Shown here piece by piece: positions 25,673-40,000 of a stretch of 64,000 bases of DNA. The stretch is taken from positions 124,001 to 188,000 of the forward strand of contig JAUTDP010000010.1 of NCBI GenBank assembly GCA_033439795.1, read 5' to 3'. Source of the stretch: Sordaria brevicollis (taxonomy: Eukaryota; Ascomycota; Sordariomycetes; Sordariales; Sordariaceae). The position numbers were made by a program, and so were the translations under genes. The notes under the pieces were generated by a model. That model was not told the DNA's origin, searched no databases, and saw only the letters and a program-made list of their open reading frames with translations. Each line of letters opens with the position of its first letter. The first letter of the stretch is position 1.

Positions 25673-28001
25673 GGGGAGGAGCCACGGCATGGGGGGTACC
25701 CGCGAGGGCAGGATCGTCCGAGCCAACGTTGGCAGCGCGAGGGGCCATGGTGGTGATGTTGATGGTGGTGGCTGCGGTTGTGGTCATTCTGTGTTGGTCA
25801 GTACATCCATTCCAAGTCAGATTCCCATAAAAGGAAGAGGTTGGCAGAGAGGGAACGGGTGTGACGACCGCGCTTGCGAGCAGAAGGTGAGGACTGGGAA
25901 TGGAGGAGTTGATGCGATGGGGGGGTCTGAAAGAGGAAGCTGATGATGCTGAACTGAACTCACCTTGTGTTCTACGACGACCGCAAAGTCGGGCTGACCT
26001 GAGACAATCTTAGGCCGGAGCCTGGTGAGGAGTTGCCATCTTGCTGGTTCACAACTTGCCTCGTGGAGGATGGCGAGAAGTGAGGGCGACTGCTCGGTGT
26101 GGAAAGAGGGAGCAGGTGGGCAAGTTGAAGGTTTGGTATGTGAGAAAGGGAGGAAGAAGAGGAAGAGAGACGAGAAGGAACCAAATTCCTGGAGCATTTA
26201 TTCCCGTGTGGGAAGAAGGAATCAGTGCGGGGCTTAGGGCTGGGTTCAGAACCAGAAACGGGCACCCCTCAGCCGCGAAAGAAAGCGGGAGTGGCTTGTT
26301 GCCTATTCGACAGGACGGCTTGCACTGCAGTCTGGCCTCGTCCGATGACGCGTTGCGCTGGACCGCAGCCTTCAGATTAGGGCAAGACCAATAGCAATCG
26401 AGGACCGAGGGAGGAAACGGTTCGATCTGCCCTGAGCTCGACAAACTTGTGGCTGTGCTACCTGCCTTTGGGGCGGATATGAGCTGCTCTGGATGGCAGA
26501 GGTGAGGCTAGGCCACTTCGTCTGATCTCAAGCTCAACATATGACCTCATCCAGGGCAGTTTTCTGGTGACAATCCTGGACTAACTCCTCCAGGAGAAGA
26601 AGCAAACGGAGCTACGGGATGGCTGACTGGCTTGACTGAACTGACTGGCGAGTTGTGGCATCGATAGAGCTTCAGAGCTGGACCATGAACTGACGAGCAG
26701 TGTGGGGTACTCGGTTTGAGGCTCGAAGCTCGAGGGTGGTTGAAAATTTTCATTTGGAAACTGGCAGGTGCGAGGAAGGGAGCAGAGCCCCAGCCCCGTG
26801 TGACTTTTTCACTTCGTCACTCCAGTGTCAGACTAGAAGGAAGGAACGATGACGCCCACCTAGGAGTCCCACAATCGCCCAATAAGGGTTGCCTCCTGTT
26901 GCGAAAGCTCAGGGGACTTGATAGCGTCGTCAGCTTGCAACCAAGGGAATAGTCTGCTGCCCTCATCTGAGGAGTTTACTGCGTGGGTAACGGCAGTTGT
27001 AGTATGTAGCAGAAGCCAGCTGGGACAGACGAGAGACACTCGAGTGTTCGCGATTCGATGGAATCACAGAGCTGGTTATTTCCAGATAGAAACGTCCGCA
27101 ATCAGGCATCTTATCCTATCCTCCATTACTTGAGCTGAATAATTGAGAGAAAACCAAACGGAATTTGAGGGTTCGCAGCTCGAGTCACGTTTGAGATGAA
27201 CGAGTCATCCGTGACATTATCGGGTGGAAGACCCAGGCAAGTTGCCAAGGTAGGCACTGTGTAGAACCGCACCTTTGAAGATCTGGAGATAAGCTTGTTG
27301 AAGGGTAGCAAACGGCTTAGTGAACTCCCAGCTTAAGGTGTGGTGATGTGCGCTTTCATGGCTTCAGTGTCCAACAACGCGATGCCCTCGGTCACTCGAC
27401 TGTTGCAAGTAGAGGTAAGCGCGACAGCTAGGTGATGAGTATAACACCACTAGGTAGGTATCTCTGGGACATGTCGAGAAGTAATGGATGGCAAGTTGGC
27501 AAACTGCCCTGGTCGACGATTGATAGAATGGTAATGGAGTTCTAGCATACCTCCTGTGGATATGAGCACAAGGTGATTGCAAGCCTGCGAAAGCTTTGTC
27601 GCGCCGGTTGGTTGCCCCTGCTTCCGACACTTCAATACAACATCCCAAATATTCTATGCTTGAAAATGCTGGATGTTTGGATCAATGGAGCTTGGTGGTG
27701 GCATCGGCCATGGACCAAGAATCATCGAAGTGTCAAACAATACTAACAACATTTTCGCGAAAAGAACTAAGTTTTGGAGTTTCGAAATTGTCCCTTCAAT
27801 TGTGGAATATAAGATTCGTGAGCGCAAACACATGCGTGAAGCATGGAACCTCGAGGAAATACAGGCGATAACGTAAAATGAAGTAGTCCGAAAGTTGCTA
27901 CTAGTACGCAATGAATAACAAAAAGAAAAGGATTGAGAGGATGAACCGAAAAAAGGAGGCACCGGTTAAAGGACAAAAAACTGCAAAAGAGAAAATCAAG
28001 C
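25673..28001. other. Intergenic region, partly mosaic sequence
   Basis: At 25,673-25,790 the minus strand holds a short frame (start 25,787) carrying AANVGSD, a heptapeptide also encoded at 25,300-25,320. The underlying 20-bp sequence (25,301-25,320 and 25,717-25,736) is identical. The rest, 25.8-28.0 kb, shows no supported gene, RNA or repeat. Confidence 0.45.
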
Positions 28002-28090
28002 CGCCCACGGCGAGACTCGAACTCGCAACATTCAGATCACTTCACTTGTTCGTAAAAGTCTGACGCGCTAACCAATTGCGCCACGCGGGC
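28002..28090 (-). tRNA. tRNA-Lys(UUU) with a 15-nt intron
   Basis: Minus-strand cloverleaf. The acceptor stem GCCCGCG/CGTGGGC has one G-T, with discriminator G. The D arm is GCGC...GCGC, the anticodon stem TCAGA/TCTGA with anticodon TTT, and the T arm GCGAG-TTCGAGT-CTCGC. The intron is at 28,038-28,052, immediately after the purine that follows the anticodon. Confidence 0.9.
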
Positions 28091-30524
28091 TTGACTTCAA
28101 TGGGTTGTTGAAATGGGGTCCATTCCATGTCGCTATATCACCCAGCTCACGCTCTTCCAGAAGGGGTAGGCTTTGTCTGCTGCGGCGGCGGCCAACAGCC
28201 AACGCCAAAAACCCTTCGGGCATGCAAGCCATGTCCAGTGCAGTGCCGGTCATTCGGTTGGTTGCTGGTCTTTGTCCTCTCATTGTGCTTATGATATTTG
28301 CAAATACGGTGCATCATTTTTGGTTCACTGGGGCTTTCAAGCGGAAAGCTATTGATTATAGGCCAGCAGTGGATGGAGATGAATCTTTGCGAAATGATCA
28401 TTCTCTTGCACAAAAACTGAGGCTCACCACTTGCAAGTGTGCAAAGAGGACACTGAAGGTGGGTTCCACAGGCGCATCTTCATTTTCATTGCTTGCTTGA
28501 AGAGCTTCCCCTCCATTTGTCATTGACCACCGCGGGGAAGAGGAAGTTGTTGAACGGGAAGAAAAAAAAGGCGGGGAAGAACTTGTTATCCCTACGACCC
28601 TGTCGAGCCTGTTGTTGTTGATTCGTTTGCTTTTCATGGGACCCGTGTCGGGCATTGATCACGACGGGAGCAGCGCGCACAAAAGTTCCTCTCCTCTCTT
28701 TTCCCTACATGGCGGCGGTCACAAACCAAACAAAACAACGACAACGAGAGAAAAGGGGGGGAGGGGAGAAGACGGACATCCGGCGTCCGGCCGGCTTTTT
28801 GCTTGCTTTTTGCGAAGGGGACATGGACTCACAGGAAGTCCGGGGCGGAGAGACACGAGGAATAGAATCGAAAGAAAGGGTTTCCCTACCTCCACCGTCC
28901 GATTTTACAACTACACGTAGGGATCCCAAAATTTTGGTTGGGGGCCCCTGAAATTCCCACACGTGAAATCGGGTGGGGCCTGGATCAGATGAGAACTGGA
29001 GCCCTTTTTTTCTCCCATCATCTCATACACAACACGCAATTGGCGTTGGGGGGAGCAAGCAAGCGGGATTTGCGGGTCCTCCCTTTCGTTGCCCACGCTC
29101 GGGTTTCCTCATTTGAACAACCCGTTGGCGTGGCCTCTTTTGCTTTTGCTTTTGCTCGCTCGCTCGCCGAAGTTCGAACACGCCCACGCTCCATTCAATT
29201 CCAGCGCGGGCGGCGAACTGGCGGGCGAGTACGACAAAGCAAAAAGCCCATTTTCGCAAGCACAGTGCCAACCGCGAAAACCAGGGTATTTTCGGTCAGC
29301 TTTTCCAAGTTGCGCAACTGTGTGTGTGCGTGTGTTGTGTCCGTGTCCCGTGTCCGGCTTGACGGAGAACAAAAACTGGAGCCAATCTACCTGGACCCTG
29401 AAAAAACATTTGGAAAAGACTAAAATCTCTTGTCCATGCCGTGGCATAATGCCGGTGATAATCCCAAACAGTCTATGTATCCATGCTGGCGAACTCTCCT
29501 TGTCATGTTGATTTCCGATTTCAATTTTCCCAAAATAGCCAGCACTTCAGCTTGACGTCAACGCTGAGCGGCGCAAGCTTACCATGGCCAAAGAAACCAT
29601 GTTCTGGGGTTACTACCGTGCTACCGAAACCCGGGAATCTTGCGCGTCATGACATAACAAATGGGCTTTCTCTCATCCACGCAACAAATTAAGTCCTTCT
29701 TTCTTTTTGAATTGCGATGATTGACCTTGCATGGACAATGGTCTTGTATTTCGTTGTGTCGGTTTTCTTCAACAAACGGAAGTGTCCTATTTACACAAAC
29801 CCTCCTCCCTCAATTTCGTTAATGATAACAAGCCAACTTGGCCTAAAACAGACGAGACTCCGGACAACGCCATAGTGTAATGCTTCCCCAGTCCATGTCC
29901 AGTAACCAAGCTCGTCGGCCAAGTGGTCATTGCCTTGGCCAATGTATAGTGCATAATTCCCCAATAATATTTTCCATGCCACCCCGGAGCGAGTCGCGTA
30001 TAAATGGTATCAAACTCTTCTTAACCCATGCGGGGTAAAAGGCGACTCGCAAAAGAACAAAGAAAGAGAAGTTAAAAATGACCCAAAACCCATGGTAGAC
30101 GCCATTGGTGAAAATAACGGATAATGCGTGTGATCCGGATGCTCCACGGCCAAAGCGGTGCAGGCGTCAACAAGGCGCTGATCCGGTTGCGTCGTCGGGT
30201 CAAACTCTGGGTCGGAAAGAGAACTGATGCGTGCCATCATCAATCGATTGCGTAAGGCAGGCACGGCGAAACCAGCTCTTTCTGGAGGTAAACCGCGAGA
30301 AAATGGCACAGAAAGTTGTGCCTTGTCAGAAGCCACCAAGTCGGTAAACGCTCATCGCTTTTTCGTATAACGCTCCTGCTGGCGAATTCCAAGTCGAGTC
30401 GGATCATGTCGTAAGGCATCATAGCCTGAATTAGGTCGGTTCTTTTTGATGCAGCCATAGTCGTCCTGAGGACATCATTCGTCATCCCAGTTAAGCCAAC
30501 ACAGGTAACGATAGTCGACGTCTT
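28091..30524. other. 2.4-kb intergenic region, no gene supported
   Basis: Several open frames of 60-160 codons overlap on both strands without recognisable domains or consistent splice structure. Minus-strand frames at 30,010-30,485 were considered as a gene and not accepted. No RNA gene found. Confidence 0.4.
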
Positions 30525-31065
30525 TCATTTCTTGGGTCGGCTGGTGGGCGCTGTAATTTTGCTAGTGCTCATAAGATCGCCAATGTACTTTTGTAGAAAC
30601 TTGTTGTTGTTATCGAGCTTGTTGTGCTCCTCCTTGACGGCCTCTATGCGGTGGAAGAGCGCCAGCAGCGAGTCCTGAAGTGCCTTTGCGTGCCTGCCAT
30701 TCATAGTTAGCATACCTCATGCCACCCATTGTAGCACAGCAAGCATTCGCTGGAAGGACTAACCTTTGCAACTCTTCCCTTGCCTCCTTGCTCAACATTT
30801 CGAGATCTTGGCTCGTTCTCCTTGGGCTCATGGCCCTCACATCGTCAGGTCCAAGCGCCATCTCAACCGGGCCAACCTCAATCGAGTCGCGCGGTACGAT
30901 CATGGTCCCGCTGCTCTTTCGGCTCGGCAATCGCGGTCGTACCGGTACCGGAGCATGAATAACTGGTTGCTCTTGCTGGTCGTGTTGCTGATCGTCGGAC
31001 GCCCCAGATGATGAATCTGACCACTCCATTCCGGGTACCTTCCCCATGTTGTTGTCCTCCATCAT
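30525..31065 (-). CDS. SCOC/Slo1-like short coiled-coil protein
   Basis: Short coiled-coil proteins bind Arl1/Arl3-type GTPases at the Golgi and act in trafficking and autophagy in other eukaryotes; the fungal role is less known. Exon 1 (31065-30764) and exon 2 (30693-30525), joined by a 70-nt GTTAGT...GGCAG intron with GCTAAC branch site, give 156 residues. The N-terminal two thirds is polar, with Ser, Gln and Pro rich stretches (SDSSSGASDDQQ, PVRPRLPSRKSSG). The C terminus is the conserved domain: MLSKEAREELQRHAKALQDS, HRIEAVKEEHNKLDNNNKFL and KYIGDLMSTSKI, with heptad leucines/isoleucines. An in-frame ATG three bases later (31,062) is an equally good start. The splice exactly rebuilds the conserved helix, which makes the model secure. 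Confidence 0.82.
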
Positions 31066-34000
31066 TGTCGATTACGAGGCCACGGCGGGCGGTGGTCCTG
31101 ATATAGTCGTGATAATAAAGCTGCAACCGAAAAGGGCCACAGGCGATGCTGGTTGCGTCGGCGTTGACGGGATGGAAAGATGTCCGTCTATGGAGCGATT
31201 CCGTCTTTCCGTCCGGTTGGTAAGGCGGTATCTTTTTTTTTTGCCACCAACGTGTCGTCCCGTATGTCCACGAGGACCAAAATAGCTGGCTGTGGATGCA
31301 AGTGGTGTCGCAAGAACAGATGTGTTCAAGGGGTAAAGCGCTTTTTTCCCGAGCGGACAAGCGATCGTAGGCACCCAAAAGGGGGGCGACTGGAGCAAAA
31401 AAGGCTGCACGGGGCAGCAGCGAAGAAGCTAAAAGCGTGGGTCGTGGGCCCGTGGGCTAAGCGGTCGAGGGTTGCCTTTTGCAGATGAACGGGCTGGGCC
31501 GAAGCAGAACCGACGACGTCAGGATATCGAAACGGTACCCTACCCTCTACCTATTTTTTGCTCAGGCAGTAGGCAAAAGTCGGGGGAAGGTGGTGTAGTT
31601 GATGAGAAAAGACCCTAGTCGTTTGTTTCGGCCAAGACCTTTGCGGAGGCAGTGTGCACGAGGAAGCTAGAGAAGGCGTAGTGTGAGCGCTGGGCCTGAA
31701 AGGGTCGTGGTGCGGTGCGGTGCGGTGCGGTGCTTCGTCCACACAATGGGGAAAACGGGATAGGTATAGGATTTGGTATGTGGCAGGCAAAGAGGTTGCT
31801 ACCAGCTGGTGGGTAGAGATTTGGTGGGTGTGCGGGATAATATGACAGGATCAAGACTGACTGTGAGGTGCGTGGTGTACCAACCCTTGAGGTAGCGAGC
31901 AAGCGGCTGCTACACGGTGATGTGATGGCTGTTGTGTTTCTGGGCTGGGACCCTGGACTGAGGCTCGCGTGGTGCTTGTTTCTGACCTTCTTTGCCTTCT
32001 CTGCGGTTGTCCGAAATTATGCTGGCGGGATGCTGGGACGGGATACCTTAACCCTGGAATCGGTGGATTTGTGGTGACAGAACAGGAATCGAACAGGTTC
32101 GGATTTGCAGACCTCGATGGAAAATGCAGACCTGGAAAGGCCAGAGGGCCTGCGAGTGCGGTGGACAGCGAAAAAGACGGAGCAAAAGGAGGAATGGAGG
32201 CGGAGAGTGGACCCCTTGCTGGGTGGCCGACGGGGGCTGGTCAGGAGACGGCCTTGGACCTGTTTTTCTGCCGCGATCAGCGAGCTGTGCCTTGCCAACT
32301 TTGGGAGCGTTTTTTCACTGGCTGCGAAGAGGGCTGCTGTCCGCTATGGTCACAGGAGCGACTGAAGCACAAACCCTCGGAGGGGGGAAGCTGTTTTGTG
32401 GCAGTCTCGCTGGGGCAAGCCGCTTGTCGATCGGAGACCGGAGGGATGAGACTTCCACTTGTGAGATGAAAACCACTGCACTTGGGAGATCGGAGGGCAG
32501 ATTTGTGGTTGACGATGCGCCCCTGGGCCAAGCATGACGGCAACCAAAGAAAATAAAAGGATTGACAGCGGACAACTGCAAGCCTGCGGCGAGCCCTCTC
32601 TCACACCGCGACACTGCTGCACCACCACCACCACCACCACCGCAGCGCAAAATACCTAGGCAGTGTACAGCAACATACCTTTTGATTCTCCCTTTTGTAC
32701 ACCCTCTCGGTATATTTTTTGAGATTCTCTTTTTTGTTTCCGGGTGCTTGTGCTCACACAGTGCGGTGCTGTCTCTTTCTTTGATTCCGGGCCCTGAACC
32801 GAGGAAGCAGAGGACGAAAAGATGCGGCGTATTTTCTTTACGTGTACGCGAGCGAGCAATGTGTGTTGTCTTCCAAGACACTGTATGGTCAGAGCAGGGC
32901 GATAGACGCGGCGGCGGCGACTCCTATACCGCTACTTGGCAAGCGAAAAAAAAAAAAATTGCAGTTACACGGAAGAGAAGTATTTCACTGGTGCAGACGT
33001 GACAGCAATCAATTGTGGGATTCGCAACTTAGTGGGGGGTTGAGATTTGTATGCAGATAAAAAAAGACATCTCGAGATTTTGTGGTTGCGGCTGTCCCAA
33101 GAGAACGTGGGAGCCCTGGGAGGAGCCCTGGGCGCAAAAAGATTGACGACTTTTACGCAAGGACCTTCTTCTCTCCACGAGCCGGATAAATCGACTGTGT
33201 CCTATAGATATTTCGGCGGTGTGGAGCAAGCCTACTAATAAGGTCTTATAAATTTCTCCGGTAACCAATGAGATTTCCTAAACAGCTTCTAGGCGGCTCA
33301 ACTACCAGCGTTCACTCTCATTGTTCTCGCGATGCACTCAAAAATGGTGACCGCGGAGATATTGGAAGGAGGATGAAGAAATGAGAAGAAAGGAGCGATG
33401 AGAAGAGAGGAGCGATGAGAAGAGAGGAGCGATGAGAAGAGAGGAGCGATAAGAAGAGAGGAGCGATAAGAAGAGAAGAGCGATGAGAAGAGAGGAGCGA
33501 TAAGAAGAGAGGAGCGATGAGAGGAGCGATGATTAAGCCGGCCTTTCTTTTGCTTTCTTCGTTATCTAAAAGCTTTGGCCGAGGGCTTCAACTTAGTAAT
33601 TTCCGCTTAGTAATAGCCGCCGACGCGCGAAATTGATACCAAGCTCAAGGTTTTGGCTGTCAACCTGTAGGCCCCACACCGCCTGAATATCCAAAGCACA
33701 CAGTCGATTTATCCGGCTCGTCTCTCCAGTGCAAAAATTGGAGATTCTCATTTCCCCTCTTGGGCCGACTTCCACGTCCTTTCCCCTTTGGAGCACTTGT
33801 CCCCCACATTGTTTGCAGGGCTTTCACCAATCCCCGAGCCCGGAGTGTTCAGCGACCGAGGTGCTCTCCGAAGAGGGGAGTTGCGATGGTCTGTGGGCGA
33901 TTGTCACTGCCCCTTCTTCCATAGAGACCTTCCAGAACGCACGGGCATTGTTCACCAATTTGGATCTGGCAGGAGCTTTGCGAGGCCCAAGCAGCAGATA

Positions 34001-37000
34001 ACCGACGGGAACTGATTTTGGGGGGGGGGGGGGGAGGAGCAGCCCATCGATACACCACAGAGCAAATGCAGTGGTAACTCCAGAGGTACGGGATGGCAGA
34101 ACTGACCGAGTTTTATCAATTCCCATCGCATCTCATGACATGTCCATTCATAATGCGTCGATTGAGGCCGGGCACTCACACTCACATTCACGGGTGTCAG
34201 GTACCAGAGAGAGGCAGAGGCAATGGTTATCAAACACAGCAGGCGCAGGTGGTAGCGACGGCGGCAGCCACATATCTCGGCTCCACGAGGAAGGGACGAG
34301 TGGGTCTCACAAGCTGCATCAGCCATCAGGGTTGCATCCAACATGCTCGAAAACCTCAGGCGGCCCTGTGGTGGGGAATTTGGCATGGGGAAAGAGCGAA
34401 TGATGGAGAAGTTGAATCCGAAGCGATGGAGAAACGAATTGGCACAAGCGGCAACGAAGCCTCGTCGACGTCCGCGGCCCTTTCATTTGTGGTTAGGCCA
34501 AAAATGGCACCTCTCACACTGTCACGACCACTTGGGTCACTGCTTCCCAGATTGCCGATCGACAACGGTGACGCCACAGTGTGCACATCTGATTGGTTCG
34601 CTCTTTCTCCGCAACCGAACGGGATTCGTGAGTGTCATTCAGTTTTTACTGACCACCTCACTGCACTGCTGCTTGGTGCTGCTGTCAGCATCACAACGGC
34701 GGCCCGTTGATAGGTAACTGCTGAACTGGTGCTGGACGGCAGTTTGTCCATTCTCGAGGTTCCTTTTTCCTGGCACGCAATGATGAAATGGCTGCGGCAC
34801 TGTTTAACAGCCCCCCGTCTGTCCAAAGGACCATGAACCATCAGCAATTCCTCAACCCGCTCGTTCCTTGTCTTTGCTTTCTGTCACTCTTGCACTGCGT
34901 TTTCCCCAGGTCCCCTAATATGTACTTTGGTACATCTACTATTCATCCTTTGTTACTTTGCTGAATGAGAGCCATTCACTTCGTCTTTGCGACTATACCT
35001 CACGACAATTTACCGCCTACCTAGGTAATTACACTTCAAAACAATGAAAACACCACCGACGGAGTGTGCTGCTACCCTTTGGAGGGGAAAAGTGCCACCT
35101 CGGCGTGTGTGCCTCTGGGTACTCCTACAGATTCTGCAGGCCACCTGCCCATGTTGCCGGCGCAAAGTGCTGCAAGGAGAAAAGCGGAAGACACATGGTG
35201 ATAATTCGATAGAGCCATTCTCAAGTCGGTTAGTATCCCTGTATCGCAACTCTCATCAGGCCGTCTTCCCGCAAAGCCGAACCCCCAATCCACCCAAAAA
35301 GGCTCGGAAACATTAAAGACTGCGCCCTTTCTTCCACCATCCGCCTGTCCATGTCTGCTGTTCTCTCAATGGCTCGACTGACTGCTTCTCAGGCTCATCC
35401 TTATCTTCCCACGTCCGACCGCCTCCGAACCTCCTCCATAGACCGCGAGCCGATGGTGCGAAAGGAGTCTACGACCTTGCTTCAAATCCAACGAGCAATA
35501 CGGGACCTGACACAAGTCGAGGCACGCCACCGATTCGTTTCTCACGGCTTCCTTTCACTTCAAGTTGAACATCCGGTTGCTCACCCTTCGACTGAGAATT
35601 CCAGCCGTCTCGAGAGATCTGGCAGCAAAATGCGAGCAACCACACTCACACAGATACGTACTGTGTAACTCAAAACACCAAGAACCCCTCCAATTTTCTC
35701 GGGGAAAAAGTCAAATGAGGTGGCTTCCGAGACCGACTCTTAAAGCTCAGTGGCTCAACCACTCGGGGTCCCACCCCGCTGGGAATTTCTATTCCGTCTT
35801 TCACGCCTGATTATTATGTCATGATCGGCGGCCACCTTGTTTCTCTTTGCTGACCTGCTACTGTGTGGCCCTTCGCCCTTCTTGGCGCCTTATTCGGCTG
35901 TTGATTTGTTGATTGGATCAAGGGCACAAAGGGCACAGAGAAGACCGCCGACTTCCCCTTTTCTTCATCAGCAAAACAGTCCCCTGAAACCGAATTTTGA
36001 GGCAACAAAACCAGGCCTACAGAAACCCCGCTTCACGGCCCGAGCCTCACGTGTGGAAGTTGGGAGTTGGACACCGGCTCTCCAGGGGTCAAACTTTCTC
36101 AAAAGTGCGATCCAAGTGCTTATCATAAGCACATTGCCTGGTCCTCTTTGCTCATCGACATCGACATTCATACATGTATGAATACCTTCGGTTCTGAGTT
36201 TGTTTCAGACTTCGCTACAAGCACAATCCTACTGGTGGGAATGGGCATTGATTGGACAGGTAAACCATCCCATGCTCCCCCCCCCCCGCCCTCCCATATC
36301 CCCTTGCTCTGCCTGCTAATGCAATATTATATTTTGAACATCTTTCATCTCTTCACAACGACACAGTGCAATGCTTGCTATCCGGCTTGATTGCATCCTA
36401 GGTGAGTATCTTTTTCAGTCATGGAATGGGCCAAGAAGGCACGGGTGGTTGATGTGCCACCAACGCCAGGATCGCCTGGTTTACTTTCCCCAGTTGTCAC
36501 CGTTGCCGTGCCAACGTCCTCTTCCACACCTTCTACCTAGCTTGATTAATCCGACCAGGCTGGTAGAGCAAAAACCTTCAAGAAGGCGCTTCTTTTCTTT
36601 GACAATCCGGTGGACGTCAGGCTGTTGAAATTTCAGAGGCATCGTGGAACTCTTTAACACTCTATAATACCCACACCAGTACGACGCTCCCACTGCATCC
36701 AACGGAGTGTAGTCCGTGGAAGTCGGCTCGCTAGGCAAGGCAGAACCGAGCTGGTTGACACCTAGCCAATGAAGCAGAAACCACACTGGCACTGTGTAAT
36801 CCGCAGATCACACTGGTACATGGCGAGCCGACATACCCGGTCGAATGCTATGGAGTCCGGACACCTTACACCGTCTTGACTAGCTACTATTCACGGTAAA
36901 TCCAATTTTAACTTTCTTTGTTTTCCCTTTTTTTTTTGATACTTGACTGGTGTGCTGTATGCCCATTTCAGCCTCCTCCAATTTTCCTGGCAACCCCCGT

Positions 37001-40000
37001 GTCAGTGTGTAAAACATCCAACTATATAATAGTCGAGTTAGACGTTTATCTATTTCTCGAGTTACTCAATATACGAGGTCAACGTCAGTCTGGCGGTGGA
37101 CGTTTTATTACACAACACAAACACCTTCAGATCGTCAAAACCTTCAGATTCGATATTCCAGGTCGGCCTTGAGGAGTGGCCAATGACAGTGGTTCTGCCG
37201 GCTTGCTCTGAACGGATGAACATAGCGTCGTCAAGTTATATATCTTTGCAGCCACGGCTCAAGGTTTCCAGGCTCCTATCACTTTAAAATTTCCATTCGG
37301 TAACACTCTGTCAAAAGCTAGCTATTTGTACTTCAGCCTTTTTGATCCTATCTCCAATTACCACTGCAAGGTCAGTCGGTGCGCTTGGTATAGGAATGAA
37401 ACTCGGCAGGCACAATATGTATGTACCTTGCGCTAGTAGATAGCCCATACCACTTCGTCTGCGTGATCATCCCCAGTTAATACCCAAACCACCCCGCACG
37501 CAAATTGGGCTGCCATCTCGAGATCCCCTTGCCGAGTTTTATCCCATCCATGTCGAAAGACCTACCTACGGGATTCGGCACCGTCTTCAGACGCCAAAAT
37601 TCTGGAATAGAAACTTCGCCATGGCGCTTAGCCTGAGGCTCGCCCGGCGTGCTCTCAAGTTAAACTCATGACATGACCCTTTGGTTGTGGACATAGTTCC
37701 AGGATAAGACGTCCGGGTAACCTTTGGCTACTCGATGATACTCAGGTTCGATATTTCTTCCGCCTTTTGGAGGTGGCCCGGATTACAGACGGGACAGGGG
37801 CACCGCGGAGAACATCCTGCTCCATGTTTAGGTGGTACTCCTTGTCATGAAAAAAAATCACAGCCTCGATTATAATCATCATTGATCCCGTCGATCAGTC
37901 AAAACGCTCAACAGGTGGCCGTGGCCAGAACCGGCGCGACATTAAACTACCACTCAGAAATCTCCGAAGGGCATGGCCTTGTTTTGAGATCCTTCTATCC
38001 TCTTCTATCAACGCGTTGCCTTACACCAAAGGAGGCCCGCAAATGGACTTCTATCCTCTCGATCAGTCCGATCGGTCGGGAAGCTTCTATCGCGACAACG
38101 CCGACAGGTGGTTCTAGCAGAGACCTGGCTCCGCACGCCCTCTACGCCCCAAAGTTCTCACGCCTATCTATCACTGTCTCATATCAACACCGGTTTCTCT
38201 TTATCTCAGATGGTGGACATCATCAGCAATCCTCAAGCAGTACGGAACATCCCGCTTTAATCTGGATCTTGTAGGGGCTTCGTGAAAATTTTTGAAAGGG
38301 CGAGAACAGCGTTGTACATATAGCAGTACTATCGTGATGTCGTGGCAGGCACAGGATGTTGAAAGTTGCCTCGATGGTCCTCCACCTCGTCCTCTCAGGT
38401 GAGAGATTGGCAAAGACAGGGCGGTTTTCTCACCATTTGCAAGTGCCAAGCCTTAGGAGATGATTGAGGTCCAGTTTCACAGTATTGTGGGCCAGATGGT
38501 GCCAGGAAACTGCAAACGTATCCTCCTAGCTCGATCTGACATGCACCACGAATCTCGACATCGCACATCAACATTTGAGGGCTCGGAAAGACCCGAATAG
38601 GTCACCACTCGCTTCCTTTACGTCACTACACGTGTACGTGAGATCTTGCTCCCAGGCTGTCTAAGCCCCTGAGGATCTTTCGAGATCCCTGAGAGAGACG
38701 TGCGAGCTTTCCTGTGGCTTGATAACGTTGGACAGCAATGAGGCTACTGAAGCCACTGGGTCTTGGCAGGCCCACTAGGAAGCGCGGTGTAGCTTGGGCG
38801 AATCACAATGTGGTATCAACATCAAGTGTTGTTAAAGTCTGAAACACCTCCTTACATCCATCTATCGACGATTGTTGAACATCGTCAACGCCAGTGTCGG
38901 CAGAGGGTGCTCCCGAGATATCGGAGACGATCACACCTCACAGCATCCAATGGACATGGCTACCAATACACTGGGAAGTCCCTTTACCGCTTCGATATGC
39001 GGCCCTTTGACCTTTGTCAGGACATTTCGTGTCCCTGCATGGATCAAATTGATATGACGGATTTACAGGCCCGCTCTTGAACCCTGATATAGAACGTGAC
39101 AGCCTTACCATCCTCCGGGCTTACGCCACGGGGATAGGACGTAAGAGTGCTACTGTATCCCGGCCTTGCTGCGAACTCAGATCGGACACCGAAGGACGTC
39201 GGAAACCAAGTGGGCATATTAACAACACGAGCTCCGTCAAAGCCAAAGTCGAGCAAGTTCACGGGCGGCGTTTCCACGCAGGTGTGACCGGCGGACCGGA
39301 CTTGTGGAAAGCCGGAGGATGACCTAGCGGCAGTTTGTTCCCTTCTACCGAAGCGGTCTGTGAAACCCTTACCTTGCAACTCAATGATATCGTACGATCG
39401 ATAGCCAACTGTTAGCCGTTCATGTTGTGGCCAACCAGGCACCAGTTTCCCCTTTTATAGGAGAAGTGTCTACGATTTGCTCGATTTATATGGAATCATG
39501 CAAGCAAGTGCTTGTCATCTTGTGAAACAGTCGCGTTATCCAAGTCTAGACCGCCAAAGCCAAATCATGATTCCCCTTTTGTGTGACTCTATTTTGGGGA
39601 GAGTCGAGCCGGCGGTCGAGACATCTCCAAGTAACCAGAGCATGTGAACCTCTCGGTTGAGAGAGGAGCATTCTTCCCAGTGCCGGTTGCGGTCGGACTT
39701 ATACCCCTTTCTCTCCTTCATATCTCCTCAAGCACATGCTCGCATCGCAAGGTGTCACTCTGGTTGCGTACCGGTCATGGCGAGCGAGAACGAAGAGCAA
39801 CCCATAGGGTTATGAGCCTCAAATCACGCTTGAACACTAACGCGAGTCAACCCCATCTAGCGTACTGGCGTATTATCCAAAACCCTTGCGCGGGTGGACC
39901 ATTGGAAGCGAGTGTCTCCAGAGGTCCCAAGACATGCTCGACCCGAGGACAAGACGTTGCAGGGGAAGGGTTAGGGTTGGAATAAGGGCAACTGCCGGCT

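Noticed and set aside
30010..30485. Two overlapping minus-strand frames downstream of the SCOC-like gene
   Set aside because: They are in different frames, no splice pair joins them convincingly, and neither matches a known domain.
39960..39980. Interstitial telomere-like sequence (GGGTTAGGGTTGG)
   Set aside because: Only about two TTAGGG units; too short to claim a telomeric relic.
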